From NCBI GenBank assembly GCA_021272165.1, contig JAJSLK010000061.1, positions 1-64,000 on the forward strand: a stretch of DNA of 64,000 bases. Direction: 5' to 3'. The DNA comes from Methylacidiphilales bacterium. Lineage in GTDB: Bacteria > Verrucomicrobiota > Verrucomicrobiia > Methylacidiphilales > UBA1321. Below, in pieces: positions 26,589 through 34,563 of the stretch. A program made the translations under genes and the position numbers. The notes beneath the pieces are model-generated. The model saw only the letters and a list, made by a program, of their open reading frames with translations, made no database searches and had not been told where the DNA came from. Position 1 is the first letter of the stretch. Each line of letters starts with the position of its first letter.

Positions 26589-26734
26589 AAGAGATACACT
26601 TTAACCGTAACGGAGACAATAGTCGAGCCGTCAGGCGGTGCCTGGCAGTAGTATAATCTTACAATTCTGTCATCCCCGAGGAACGAGCCGGCGCTTGGAC
26701 AATTGATGGTCGCGAAGCTATCATGGAGTGACCG

Positions 26735-27391
26735 ATGAAGAAGACCGGCGGTTTCACCCTGCTCGAGATGCTGTTCACGCTTTGCATTTTTGTGCTGCTT
26801 TGCGGCGCGGTCTTCGGGCTGATCACGACGGTACTGACAACAACGGCCAGTTTGCAGACGAATCAGAACCGCGCTGACCAGATTTCAGCCTTGAATGCCT
26901 TTTTGACCAAGCATCTGAGCAGCCTGCCCGCCGGCGCCGTCCTGGTTTCGTATCGGCGGGGCGATGGCGATGGTCTGAACAACACGGGCATTATTGTGGG
27001 CGCGGGAAAGAACCTGCTGGCCATCGACGCGAAGCTGCAAGCGAACAGTTATTATACCTTGAGGGTCGTGCGTTTCGGCAGCAGCGATAAGGACATTCAA
27101 ATTTTGTCGTCGCAGGTGAACCCGCTGGTTGCATTCCAGAACGAGGTTCAAAGCAGCAGCGAATCACTCAACTGGACGCCGCTGATTCATGACGTGGTGC
27201 ATGTAGACTGGAAGTTCCAGGCCGCGAACACAACGAAATGGGACGACCAGTGGTTTCTGACGCAGCAGAAGCCGAACCTGGTGGAGATTTCGATTCAGAT
27301 TTCGGGCGACCTGCAACCCTCGGTGATGGATTTTTGGGTGCCGAATTTGACATCTCTGCCGATTTTCATCGCAACGCCTTCCACACCATAA
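26735..27391 (+). CDS. GspJ-like pseudopilin, divergent from the gsp operon
   Basis: 218 residues. Prepilin signal KKTGG^FTLLEMLFTLCIFVLLCG with Glu +5. The mature part is larger than GspH/I, has a beta domain and ends DLQPSVMDFWVPNLTSLPIF. Size and content fit GspJ, the one minor pseudopilin missing from the operon, although the usual place of gspJ is between gspI and gspK. A GGAG ribosome site precedes the ATG. A TATAAT hexamer at 26652-26657 in the divergent region is a possible -10 element without a clear -35. Confidence 0.6.
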   Translation: MKKTGGFTLLEMLFTLCIFVLLCGAVFGLITTVLTTTASLQTNQNRADQISALNAFLTKHLSSLPAGAVLVSYRRGDGDGLNNTGIIVGAGKNLLAIDAKLQANSYYTLRVVRFGSSDKDIQILSSQVNPLVAFQNEVQSSSESLNWTPLIHDVVHVDWKFQAANTTKWDDQWFLTQQKPNLVEISIQISGDLQPSVMDFWVPNLTSLPIFIATPSTP

Positions 27392-27489
27392 TGGGGCTAA
27401 AATTGCATGAAGGATCTTTTCAGACAAAGCAGTTCTATCATGCGCCATGACTTCGCCATTCTTTTATGCGATAGGGGCCCTTGTACTGG

Positions 27490-29184
27490 ATGAAACAGAT
27501 TTCGCTGCTTTTTCTCGCCCTCTTTTTTGGCGCCTTTCTTGTTTATCCATTGGTTGGATTATTGAGCGGCGCATTCTTTCTGATCGACGAAAACGGTCAT
27601 CGGACGTTCACCCTTGGCTTCTTCCGGCTTTTGCTGGAAAACCGGCTTTACCGCGTCTCGGTCATCAACAGTTTTGAGATCGCGGTCCTCTCGACGTTCT
27701 TCACGGCGCTGGTTTCGATTCCACTTGCGGTGGTCTTTACACGATATCGGTTTCCGGGCCGGAACCTGTGGCGGCCCGCGCTGCTGGCGCCGCTCATTTT
27801 GCCGCCATTCATGGGTGCATTGGGAATCAAGCATCTCTTCGCGCGGTATGGGGCGCTGAATCTCCTGCTGGCGAAGCTGGGGGTTCTTTCGCTGGCGCAT
27901 CCGGTTGACTGGCTGGGGGCAAGCGGCTTTGCCGGCATCGTGATCCTGGAAGTACTGCATCTTTTCCCGATCTTTTTCCTCAGCGTAAGCGCAGCGCTGG
28001 GGAATATCGATGGATCGCTGCTCGATGCGGCGGCGAACCTGGGCGCATCGACATGGCGGCGATTCGTGACCGTGACTTTGCCGCTGGCGCGGCCGGGAAT
28101 TTTCGCCGGAGCGTCGATCGTTTTCATCAGCGCGTTCACCGATCTGGGCACGCCGCTGATCCTCAATTTTTCCACGACGATCCCGACGCAGATTTTCAAC
28201 GCGTCGGTCGATGCGAACAGCGAGCAGATCGGCTATGCCTTTGTGGTGGCGACGCTGGCTCTGGTGCTGATCTTCTTTCTGCTCGTGCGGCGATTTGGCG
28301 AGGGTTTGGGAGGGGGGATGGGGAGGGTGGGGCAGGGCCAGGCGGAAGAGCTCCTGTCTCCCGTGTCTGGCTTGTGTGTGACGGCGGCGGTGGGGGCGTT
28401 CCTCTTGCTGGCGATTTTGCCGCACATCGGGGTGATAATGAGCTCGTTCGCGGAGCGGTGGTTTTTCACGATTTTGCCAACGAAGGTTTCGACGGAGTTT
28501 TACCGCGAGGTTTTCAGCAACAGCGTGACGTCGGTCAGCATTACGAATTCGCTTTTCTATTCGGGGCTGAGCGCGGCGGTTGACCTGGTGTTGGGGCTGG
28601 TGATCGCGCACCTGCTGGCGCGGGAGGTGTTTCCGGGGAAATCGGTGCTCGATGCGCTGGCGATGCTGCCGCTGGCATTGCCGGGGCTGGTTTTGGCGTT
28701 TGGGCTGCTGATGAGCTACAACCTGCACGGGGCGTGGGCCTGGATCAATCCGCGGAACAATCCGACGTTCCTGCTGGTGGTCAGTTACGCGTTGCGGCGG
28801 CTGCCCTACATCGTGCGGGCGGCCTATGCGGGTTACCAGCAGACGAGCGTGACGCTGGAGGAGGCATCGTACAACCTGGGGGCGGGGCGGTGGCGGACGT
28901 TCCGGCAGATTACGCTGCCGCTGATCGCGCCGAGCCTGATCGCGGGGACGATCCTGACCTTTTGCTTTGCCATGCTGGAGGTGAGCGATAGCCTGATCCT
29001 CGCCATGGAGTCCCGTTTTGCGCCGATTACGCGCGGTATTTATGAAGTGATGGGCCGGCCGAGTCCCGATTCCGCCGGGCTGGCCTGCGCGCTGGGCGTG
29101 TTGGCGATGGGATTGCTGGGAGGCGGACTTTGGCTCGGCTCGCGGCTGATGGGACAGCGGTTGGGAGGATTTTTCCGCGCATGA
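27490..29184 (+). CDS. two-domain ABC transporter permease (iron/thiamine/phosphonate type)
   Basis: 564 residues from ATG 27490 (TTG 27481 is possible). Two fused binding-protein-dependent permease domains, each with about six membrane helices and an EAA loop: LDAAANLGASTWRRFVTVTL in the first half, LEEASYNLGAGRWRTFRQIT in the second. Fused permeases of this shape serve ferric iron (FbpB), thiamine (ThiP) and 2-aminoethylphosphonate transporters. No ATPase or substrate-binding gene lies next to it, so the substrate is unknown. It overlaps the next gene by ATGA. Confidence 0.85.
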   Translation: MKQISLLFLALFFGAFLVYPLVGLLSGAFFLIDENGHRTFTLGFFRLLLENRLYRVSVINSFEIAVLSTFFTALVSIPLAVVFTRYRFPGRNLWRPALLAPLILPPFMGALGIKHLFARYGALNLLLAKLGVLSLAHPVDWLGASGFAGIVILEVLHLFPIFFLSVSAALGNIDGSLLDAAANLGASTWRRFVTVTLPLARPGIFAGASIVFISAFTDLGTPLILNFSTTIPTQIFNASVDANSEQIGYAFVVATLALVLIFFLLVRRFGEGLGGGMGRVGQGQAEELLSPVSGLCVTAAVGAFLLLAILPHIGVIMSSFAERWFFTILPTKVSTEFYREVFSNSVTSVSITNSLFYSGLSAAVDLVLGLVIAHLLAREVFPGKSVLDALAMLPLALPGLVLAFGLLMSYNLHGAWAWINPRNNPTFLLVVSYALRRLPYIVRAAYAGYQQTSVTLEEASYNLGAGRWRTFRQITLPLIAPSLIAGTILTFCFAMLEVSDSLILAMESRFAPITRGIYEVMGRPSPDSAGLACALGVLAMGLLGGGLWLGSRLMGQRLGGFFRA

Positions 29185-29858
29185 AGCCGGCGATGGTTTT
29201 TGGTTTTTGGGCCGCGACGTTGACTCTGGTTTTGGGCCAGACGAACACGGCGCTGGTTTCGACCGCCGCGCAACCAGCCAAGGCGGCGACCAAGGCTGAT
29301 CCGTTCAGCGATCCGTTGATCCAGCAGGTGCAGGGGCGGCATTTGAAAGCGGTGGCGGGCGATACGCAGGAGACGAAGGCGCTGACGGCGGATCTGGAGA
29401 AGTGGACGAAGGAGCAGCCGCAGAATCATCTGCTCCAGGCTTACCTTGGGAGCGTTTACACGCTGGACAGCCGTGACGCCTGGCCGGGGCCGGGGAAGCT
29501 GACTTATCTGCGGAACGGGGGCAAGGAGCTGGACGCGGCGGTGGCGGCCGATCCGAACAACCCGGCGGTGCGATTCATCCGGGCAATTGATTATTTCGAG
29601 CTGCCGGCGATTTTCGGCAAGCGGCAGACAGCGCGGGACGATTTTCAGATTCTGGTGAAGCAGATCGAGGGAGTGATTCCGACGCCCTACGCGTTGAACC
29701 TCGATACGCGGCAGGCGATTTACTATTATGCGGGGCAGAGCCTGATGCAGCTTTCGGAGCCGGAGCAGGCGAAGGCGGTCTGGGAGCGGGGGATGAAGCT
29801 GGCGCCGGCGTCGGACCTGGGGGTGAAGATTGCGGCGGAATTGACGAAGATGAATTGA
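29181..29858 (+). CDS. exported TPR-like protein
   Basis: 225 residues from ATG 29181, which overlaps the permease stop; an in-frame start at 29130 lies inside the permease and lacks a signal peptide. The signal peptide is KPAMVFGFWAATLTLVLGQ. The mature part is alpha-helical with TPR-like repeats (KALTADLEKWTKEQPQNHLL then QAYLGSVY; PEQAKAVWERGMKLAP). Coupled to the permease, it might be a periplasmic partner, but it does not resemble a solute-binding protein. Confidence 0.6.
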   Translation: MKPAMVFGFWAATLTLVLGQTNTALVSTAAQPAKAATKADPFSDPLIQQVQGRHLKAVAGDTQETKALTADLEKWTKEQPQNHLLQAYLGSVYTLDSRDAWPGPGKLTYLRNGGKELDAAVAADPNNPAVRFIRAIDYFELPAIFGKRQTARDDFQILVKQIEGVIPTPYALNLDTRQAIYYYAGQSLMQLSEPEQAKAVWERGMKLAPASDLGVKIAAELTKMN

Positions 29859-29866
29859 TGGGGTTG

Positions 29867-29889
29867 GTTCCCAAATGGAATTTGGGAAC
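29867..29889 (+). repeat. GGA-loop hairpin GTTCCCAAAT-GGA-ATTTGGGAAC
   Basis: Perfect 10-bp stem with a GGA triloop, directly after the TPR gene. The loop is the same GGA as in the CCGCCGATG repeat family, although the stem sequence differs. It may act as a transcript end together with the two repeats that follow. Confidence 0.7.
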
Positions 29890-29900
29890 GAGGGAGGCAT

Positions 29901-29929
29901 CGCCGGTGGGGGACATCGGCGGCTACCCA
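29901..29929 (+). repeat. GGA-centred palindromic repeat, copy 2 (imperfect left arm)
   Basis: The right arm GGACATCGGCGGCTACCCA is identical to copy 1; the left arm reads CGCCGGTGG. It is one of three stacked hairpin-forming repeats between 29867 and 29988. Confidence 0.7.
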
Positions 29930-29931
29930 GA

Positions 29932-29988
29932 ATAGTTAGAGATCCTTCGACAGCGCCGGGACAGGCCCGGCTTGCTCAGGATGACAGG
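29932..29988 (+). repeat. CCTTCGACA...GGATGACAGG dispersed repeat
   Basis: TAGTTAGAGATCCTTCGACA, then GCGCCGGGACAGGCCCGGC and TTGCTCAGGATGACAGG. The centre GCCGGGACAGGCCCGGC can fold. It is close to the long copy at 5051-5105. It ends 8 nt before the mtnA start codon. Confidence 0.75.
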
Positions 29989-29996
29989 CTTCTAAA

Positions 29997-31088
29997 ATGA
30001 ATTATAAAGGCAAACGGTGGCGGACGATCTGGCGCAACGATGATCCGAAGGGATCGATCGGGGTGATCGACCAGCGTTTCCTGCCACATGAGTTCGAGAC
30101 GCTGACGCTGCGGACGATGGAGGAATGCGCGGAGGCGATCCGGAACATGACGGTGCGGGGTGCGCCATTGATCGGTGCGACGGCGGCTTACGGCCTGTGT
30201 CTGGCGCTACGGGACGATCCAGGTGATGCGTCGCTGGCTTCGGCTTACCGGAGGCTGCATGAGACGCGGCCGACGGCGATCAATTTGAAGTGGGCGCTGG
30301 ACCAGATCGCAACGGCGGTGAAGCAGCTTCCGGCGGCGAAACGGTTGGAAGCTGCTTACGCACGGGCGGCGGAGTTATGTGATGAGGATGTGGCGGTATG
30401 CGAGGCGATCGGGCGGCACGGGCTCAAGATTTTCCGCGAGGTGCTGGCGAAGAAGCCCTCCGGATCGAAGCTGAATGTGCTGACCCATTGCAACGCGGGC
30501 TGGCTGGCGTGCGTGGACTGGGGAACGGCGCTGGCGCCGATTTTCATGGCGCATGACGCGGGGCTTCCCGTGCATGTGTGGGTGGACGAGACGCGGCCGC
30601 GGAACCAGGGGGCGTCGCTGACGGCGTGGGAACTGAACCAGCACGGGGTGCCGCATACGGTAGTGGTGGACAACGCGGGGGGGCATTTGATGCAGCATGG
30701 GCTGGTCGATTTGGTGATCGTGGGGACGGACCGGACGACGGCGCGGGGCGATGTGTGCAACAAGATCGGGACGTACCTGAAGGCCCTTGCGGCGCATGAT
30801 AACGGAGTGCCGTTTTATGTGGCGCTGCCGAGTTCGACCATCGATTGGGCGGTGCAGGATGGGCTGAAGGAGATTCCGATCGAGGAACGGAGCGCGGCGG
30901 AGGTGACGCATCTACGCGGCAAGACGGCGAGCGGCGAACTGGCGGAAATTCAGGTGACTCCGGACGGAACGCCGGCGTGCAATTACGGTTTCGATGTGAC
31001 CCCGGCGCGGCTGGTGACGGCGCTGATTACGGAGAAGGGCGTTTGCGCCGCGAGCGGGGAGGGGTTGAGGGAATTGTTTGGGAAGTGA
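29997..31088 (+). CDS. mtnA: methylthioribose-1-phosphate isomerase
   Basis: 363 residues. Converts 5-methylthioribose-1-phosphate to 5-methylthioribulose-1-phosphate in methionine salvage. Family motifs are intact: [16 protein letters not shown] near the N-terminus, the catalytic-Cys region [20 protein letters not shown], and the catalytic Asp region [20 protein letters not shown]. It ends with the usual [18 protein letters not shown]. No other salvage gene is adjacent; metK and ahcY are 25 kb upstream. Confidence 0.95.
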   Translation: MNYKGKRWRTIWRNDDPKGSIGVIDQRFLPHEFETLTLRTMEECAEAIRNMTVRGAPLIGATAAYGLCLALRDDPGDASLASAYRRLHETRPTAINLKWALDQIATAVKQLPAAKRLEAAYARAAELCDEDVAVCEAIGRHGLKIFREVLAKKPSGSKLNVLTHCNAGWLACVDWGTALAPIFMAHDAGLPVHVWVDETRPRNQGASLTAWELNQHGVPHTVVVDNAGGHLMQHGLVDLVIVGTDRTTARGDVCNKIGTYLKALAAHDNGVPFYVALPSSTIDWAVQDGLKEIPIEERSAAEVTHLRGKTASGELAEIQVTPDGTPACNYGFDVTPARLVTALITEKGVCAASGEGLRELFGK

Positions 31089-31105
31089 GCCTTTAAAACC
31101 AAATC

Positions 31106-31813
31106 ATGGCTTCCCGCGTTTTGTATCTGCTGGTTCTGGGGGCGTGGATCGCGGCGCTTTGGCTGGGGCTCGATTACGCGGCGAAGGAGAAGCAGCCGCC
31201 GGCGGCGGTGCCGACGACGCAGGTGACCTGGGGCGATTTTTTTGCGGCGAATATCCTGCCGAGTTTGCCGGTGGCGGATGAATTCGATACGCCGCTGCGT
31301 CCGCCGGACGGGGATGGCGTGGTCATCTCGCTGCCATTTTTGGAGGACGAGCACTTGGGCGAGGACTGGACGACGGCGAAGGGCGATGCGGCGCTGGGGG
31401 AGCCGGTCTACAGCGTGGCGGACGGGTGGGTGTCGGTGGCGCATGATTACGAGAACGCGTTCGGGAAGGTGGTTTTCATTTGTTACCGGCTGCCGGAGGG
31501 GCGTTATCCGCCCTATGTGGAGATGATGTATGCGCAGCTGAATTCGCTGGAGGTGACGTCGGGGCAGTTCGTGAAGCGGGGGCAGCGGATCGGGACGGTG
31601 GGGAATGCGAACGGGACCTACAAGGCGCACCTGCATTGGGAGGTGCGGTGGGTGGTGGGGAAGGGGGTCGGGCCGGGGTTCGACACGAACCGGGAGGGAT
31701 GGCTGGGGCCGAGCGAGTTTCTTTCGGCGCACCGGGGGGACCGGTTCAAGTCGCCGCTTTTGCCGAAGGTATTGGATAAGACGCAGAGGGACGGCTGGGG
31801 GAATGATGATTAG
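31106..31813 (+). CDS. M23-type (LytM) peptidase, membrane-anchored
   Basis: 235 residues. An N-terminal membrane anchor or signal (SRVLYLLVLGAWIAALWLGL) is followed by a LytM/M23 domain. Zinc-binding motifs are seen as HLGED (the HxGxD variant of HxxxD) and AHLHWE (HxH), with VYSVADGWV and GQFVKRGQRIGTVGNANG between them, as in the family. This suggests an active endopeptidase acting on cell-wall cross-links, or a carrier-binding domain. It starts 17 nt after mtnA. Confidence 0.75.
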   Translation: MASRVLYLLVLGAWIAALWLGLDYAAKEKQPPAAVPTTQVTWGDFFAANILPSLPVADEFDTPLRPPDGDGVVISLPFLEDEHLGEDWTTAKGDAALGEPVYSVADGWVSVAHDYENAFGKVVFICYRLPEGRYPPYVEMMYAQLNSLEVTSGQFVKRGQRIGTVGNANGTYKAHLHWEVRWVVGKGVGPGFDTNREGWLGPSEFLSAHRGDRFKSPLLPKVLDKTQRDGWGNDD

Positions 31814-31865
31814 GGGAGGTATTTCGCACGGAGAACACAGAGGTCGCGGAGTTTGTTGAAGATGT

Positions 31866-31891
31866 CCGCCGATGGGACATCGGCGGCTACC
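31866..31891 (+). repeat. GGA-centred palindromic repeat, copy 3
   Basis: CCGCCGATG-GGA-CATCGGCGG followed by CTACC; arms identical to copy 1. It lies between the convergent M23 and transglycosylase genes. Confidence 0.8.
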
Positions 31892-31919
31892 AACGGAAGG
31901 TACGACGCTACCGTGTTAA

Positions 31920-32543
31920 CTACGGCGTCAGGGTCATGGCGGGGTTGGCGGCGGCGTAGTCGCGGTACCAGCGGTTGTTGGCGAGGGAGGTGCGGTACTG
32001 GTCGCGCTTGGCGAGGATGACTTCAACGTATTTGCGGGTGCCGGGATAGGTGATGCGCTGGAGGAAGGCGAGGTGGTCCTGCGGATTGGCGGAGTCGACC
32101 CATTTGAGGGCGTTGCTGCGGCCGGCGTTGTATTGGGCGAGGGCGAAGGTGACGGGGTCGTCGGTCTCATTCCACTGGTGGATGGCGCGGTAGAGGTACC
32201 AGGTACCGACGCGGATGTTGGTGGCGGGGTCGTAGAGCTGGTCGGCCTGGAAGTTGGGGGTTTTGGTGGCCTTGGCCCACATTTGGCCGACTTCGGGGGT
32301 GACTTGCATGAGGCCGCGTTCATCGGCGGTGCCGTGGGTCATGGGATTGAACCGGCTTTCGCGCCAGATGAGGGCGCGGATGAGGAAGGGGTCGGCGGCG
32401 GATTCGCGGGCGATGGCGGTGATGATAGGATCGTAGGGATTTTCGCGGGGCTGGTGCTCGAGCCAAAAGAGGTAGGTGCTTTCGCCGATAAGGGCGAAAG
32501 TCAGAAGGACAAGGAGGGTGATGGAGAGCCAGCGGGGTAGCAC
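31920..32543 (-). CDS. lytic transglycosylase (SLT domain)
   Basis: 207 residues. An N-terminal helix (WLSITLLVLLTFALIGESTY) is followed by a goose-lysozyme-like SLT domain: catalytic Glu in LIRALIWRESRFNPMTHG, then ERGLMQVTPEVG, NIRVGTWYL and FALAQYNAGRSNALKW. It cuts peptidoglycan strands in the periplasm to form anhydro-muropeptides. The domain is complete and the protein is short, as in Slt/MltC-type minimal enzymes. It faces the M23 gene across a repeat. Confidence 0.88.
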   Translation of the reverse strand: MLPRWLSITLLVLLTFALIGESTYLFWLEHQPRENPYDPIITAIARESAADPFLIRALIWRESRFNPMTHGTADERGLMQVTPEVGQMWAKATKTPNFQADQLYDPATNIRVGTWYLYRAIHQWNETDDPVTFALAQYNAGRSNALKWVDSANPQDHLAFLQRITYPGTRKYVEVILAKRDQYRTSLANNRWYRDYAAANPAMTLTP

Positions 32544-32551
32544 GGCGGTAA

Positions 32552-32576
32552 ATTTTTCAGAGGCTGTCTGAAAAAT
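32552..32576 (-). repeat. perfect inverted repeat upstream of the transglycosylase gene
   Basis: ATTTTTCAGA (32552-32561), loop of 5, TCTGAAAAAT (32567-32576). It lies 8 nt before the transglycosylase start and after the prepilin peptidase gene on the same strand, so it may end the peptidase transcript or lie in the transglycosylase promoter. Confidence 0.6.
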
Positions 32577-32628
32577 GGAAACGGGTCACGCCGAAAGAGA
32601 GGACTCCGGCATGACGAGATTTGGCGAC

Positions 32629-33504
32629 TCAATGGCCGGAATTGATCAGTCTTTCATCGACCATGGGACTGGAATACATCGTCCAGATATGGGCGACGTT
32701 GTGCCAGTAGCCGTACATGAACTCGGAGCCGCCGAAGAGCCAGAGGATGGCGGCGAGGCCGAGGAAGGGACCAAAGGGAATGCGGGTGCCCCAGGCGCCG
32801 CGGCGCCAGAAGATGAGGACGACGCCGAGGACGGAGCCGACGAGAGAGGAGAGGGGGAGGATCCAGGTGATGGAGACGCTGCCGAGGAAGGAACAGATGG
32901 CGGCGAGGAATTTGACGTCGCCCATGCCCATGGCTTCCTTTTTGAAGAGGAAGGTGCCGATCCAGGCGATGGCGAGGAGGGTGAGGGCGCCGGCGATGGC
33001 GCTGGCGAGGCTCCATGAGAAGGCCTGGAGGGCCGTTTTTTCGCTCATGATGGCGGGATGGAGGGTGGAAGCGACGAAGCCGGCGGCGCATCCGCCGAGG
33101 CTGAAGCGGTCGGGGATGATGTAGTGGTCGAGGTCGATGAGGCAGGCGGCAGTGAGGCCGCTGACCATGACGGCGTAGATGACAGCGGCGATGGGGTCGG
33201 TGGGGCCGTATTTGAGCCAGAGGGCGGCGAAGAGGAAAGCCATGCCGGTTTCGACAAGGCAGTAGCGGGCATCGATGCGGGTGCCGCAACAGGCGGCGCG
33301 GCCGTTAAGAATGAGCCAGCTGAGAATGGGGATATTGTTGTACCAGGGGATGGGAGCGCCGCAGGCGGCGCAATGGGAGCCGGGGTGGATGACGGAGCGG
33401 TTGAGGGGGATGCGATAGACGCAGACGTTGACGAAGGAGCCGATGCAGGCGCCGACGACGAAGGCGAAGATGGCCTGGAGGTAGGGGTTGGAGAGGGAGC
33501 CCAT
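32629..33504 (-). CDS. gspO: prepilin peptidase (type II secretion / type IV pilin)
   Basis: 291 residues from ATG 33504 (an in-frame ATG at 33528 adds 8 residues). A membrane aspartyl protease that cleaves and methylates the pseudopilins encoded upstream. Catalytic Asp residues are in LIDLDHYIIPD and GMGDVKFLAA. The N-terminal cytoplasmic zinc-binding loop is HCAACGAPIPWYNNIPILSW and then GRAACCGTR: the first CxxC is intact but the second has lost one Cys (AACC instead of CxxC). It shows about eight hydrophobic helices. It would process GspG, H, I, K and the GspJ-like protein. Confidence 0.92.
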   Translation of the reverse strand: MGSLSNPYLQAIFAFVVGACIGSFVNVCVYRIPLNRSVIHPGSHCAACGAPIPWYNNIPILSWLILNGRAACCGTRIDARYCLVETGMAFLFAALWLKYGPTDPIAAVIYAVMVSGLTAACLIDLDHYIIPDRFSLGGCAAGFVASTLHPAIMSEKTALQAFSWSLASAIAGALTLLAIAWIGTFLFKKEAMGMGDVKFLAAICSFLGSVSITWILPLSSLVGSVLGVVLIFWRRGAWGTRIPFGPFLGLAAILWLFGGSEFMYGYWHNVAHIWTMYSSPMVDERLINSGH

Positions 33505-33531
33505 GTGAAATGGGGAGAATGCCCGCAAGTT

Positions 33532-34479
33532 TTACCGGCGCGAAGCGGAAAATGCGCTTTCGAGGGCGTCGCGCATGATTTTGAGGGGGGCTTCGCGGGC
33601 CGTCCAGAGGGAGAAGGCGGCAGCGCCCTGGTGGAGGAGCATGCGGAGGCCATCGCTCCAGCGGGCGCCGGCGGTCTGGGCCTCGGCGCGGAATTTGTCG
33701 CAGGCGGAGCCGTAGAGAGTGTCGAAGACGAGGAGATGGCCGGGCATGAGGCGGGCGGGGAGGACGGGCGGGGCTTTGGGGTCGAGTCCGGCGGAGGTGG
33801 CGTTGACGACGAGGTCGGTTTCGCGAAGGGCGGCTTCGAGTTCAGGTTCCTGCCAGCGGACGGAGCGGAGGTTCAGTTGGGTGCGGGAGAAGGGACTGGA
33901 GTGGAACTGGGCGTTGAGCTGGGAGAGGAGGTCTTGGGCGCGGCCGGGGTTGCGGTTGGCGATGATGAGCTCGGGACATTTTTCGAGAATGGCCTGGGTG
34001 GCGATGGCGCGGCCGGCGCCGCCGGCACCGAGGAGGAGGATGCGGAGCTCTCCGGGACGCTTGCCGAAGGCGTCGTAAAGGGCGTGGCTCCAGCCGATAC
34101 CGTCGGTATTATGGCCGATGAGATGGCCCTTTTCATTGACGACGGTGTTGACGGCGTGGAAGAGCTCGGCCGATTCGGAGCGGCGGTCGCAAAGCTGGTA
34201 CATTTTGATTTTGTTGGGGACGGTGCAGTTCCAACCGCCGAAAGGGACCTGGCGCATGCGGTCGACGGCCCTGGGGAGGTCTTCTTCGCCGACTTCGATG
34301 CGGAAATAGCGGGCCTCGATGCCGGAGTGGTCGAAGGCGGCCTGCTGCATGACGGGAGAAAGGGAATGGTTGACCGGGTTGCCGAGGACAGCGTAGGGGA
34401 CGGGACGGGACGGGAGGGTGAAGACGGCGTCGGATTTCACGCAGATGAATTGTAACCGGCGGTTATGGAGACTCGCCAC
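33532..34479 (-). CDS. aroE: shikimate dehydrogenase (NADP)
   Basis: 315 residues from GTG 34479; a second GTG at 34440 would give about 302. Reduces 3-dehydroshikimate to shikimate in aromatic amino acid synthesis. Substrate motif AVLGNPVNHSLSPVMQQAAF, catalytic Lys in NCTVPNKIKMYQLCD, NADP-binding LLLGAGGAGRAIATQAI, and NATSAGLDPKAPPVLPA are present. The catalytic loop usually reads NVTxPxK; here it is NCTVPNK. It is longer than the typical 270-290 residues because of its N-terminus, and the start is uncertain. Confidence 0.9.
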   Translation of the reverse strand: MASLHNRRLQFICVKSDAVFTLPSRPVPYAVLGNPVNHSLSPVMQQAAFDHSGIEARYFRIEVGEEDLPRAVDRMRQVPFGGWNCTVPNKIKMYQLCDRRSESAELFHAVNTVVNEKGHLIGHNTDGIGWSHALYDAFGKRPGELRILLLGAGGAGRAIATQAILEKCPELIIANRNPGRAQDLLSQLNAQFHSSPFSRTQLNLRSVRWQEPELEAALRETDLVVNATSAGLDPKAPPVLPARLMPGHLLVFDTLYGSACDKFRAEAQTAGARWSDGLRMLLHQGAAAFSLWTAREAPLKIMRDALESAFSASRR

Positions 34480-34563
34480 AGAAATCGAGGGGTGACAAAA
34501 ATGCGGCGAAACGGAGGCGAAACGCTTTTCCTTCGGCAGGGATGATGTATAAGTAGGGTGGGC

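Noticed and set aside
25161-26651. 496-residue open frame opposite gspE
   Set aside because: Antisense of gspE, dominated by Gly/Asp/Glu/Val with no motifs.
26695-26724. Promoter TTGGAC-18-TATCAT before the GspJ-like gene
   Set aside because: It would start transcription after the GGAG ribosome site, leaving no usable site; not listed as a promoter.
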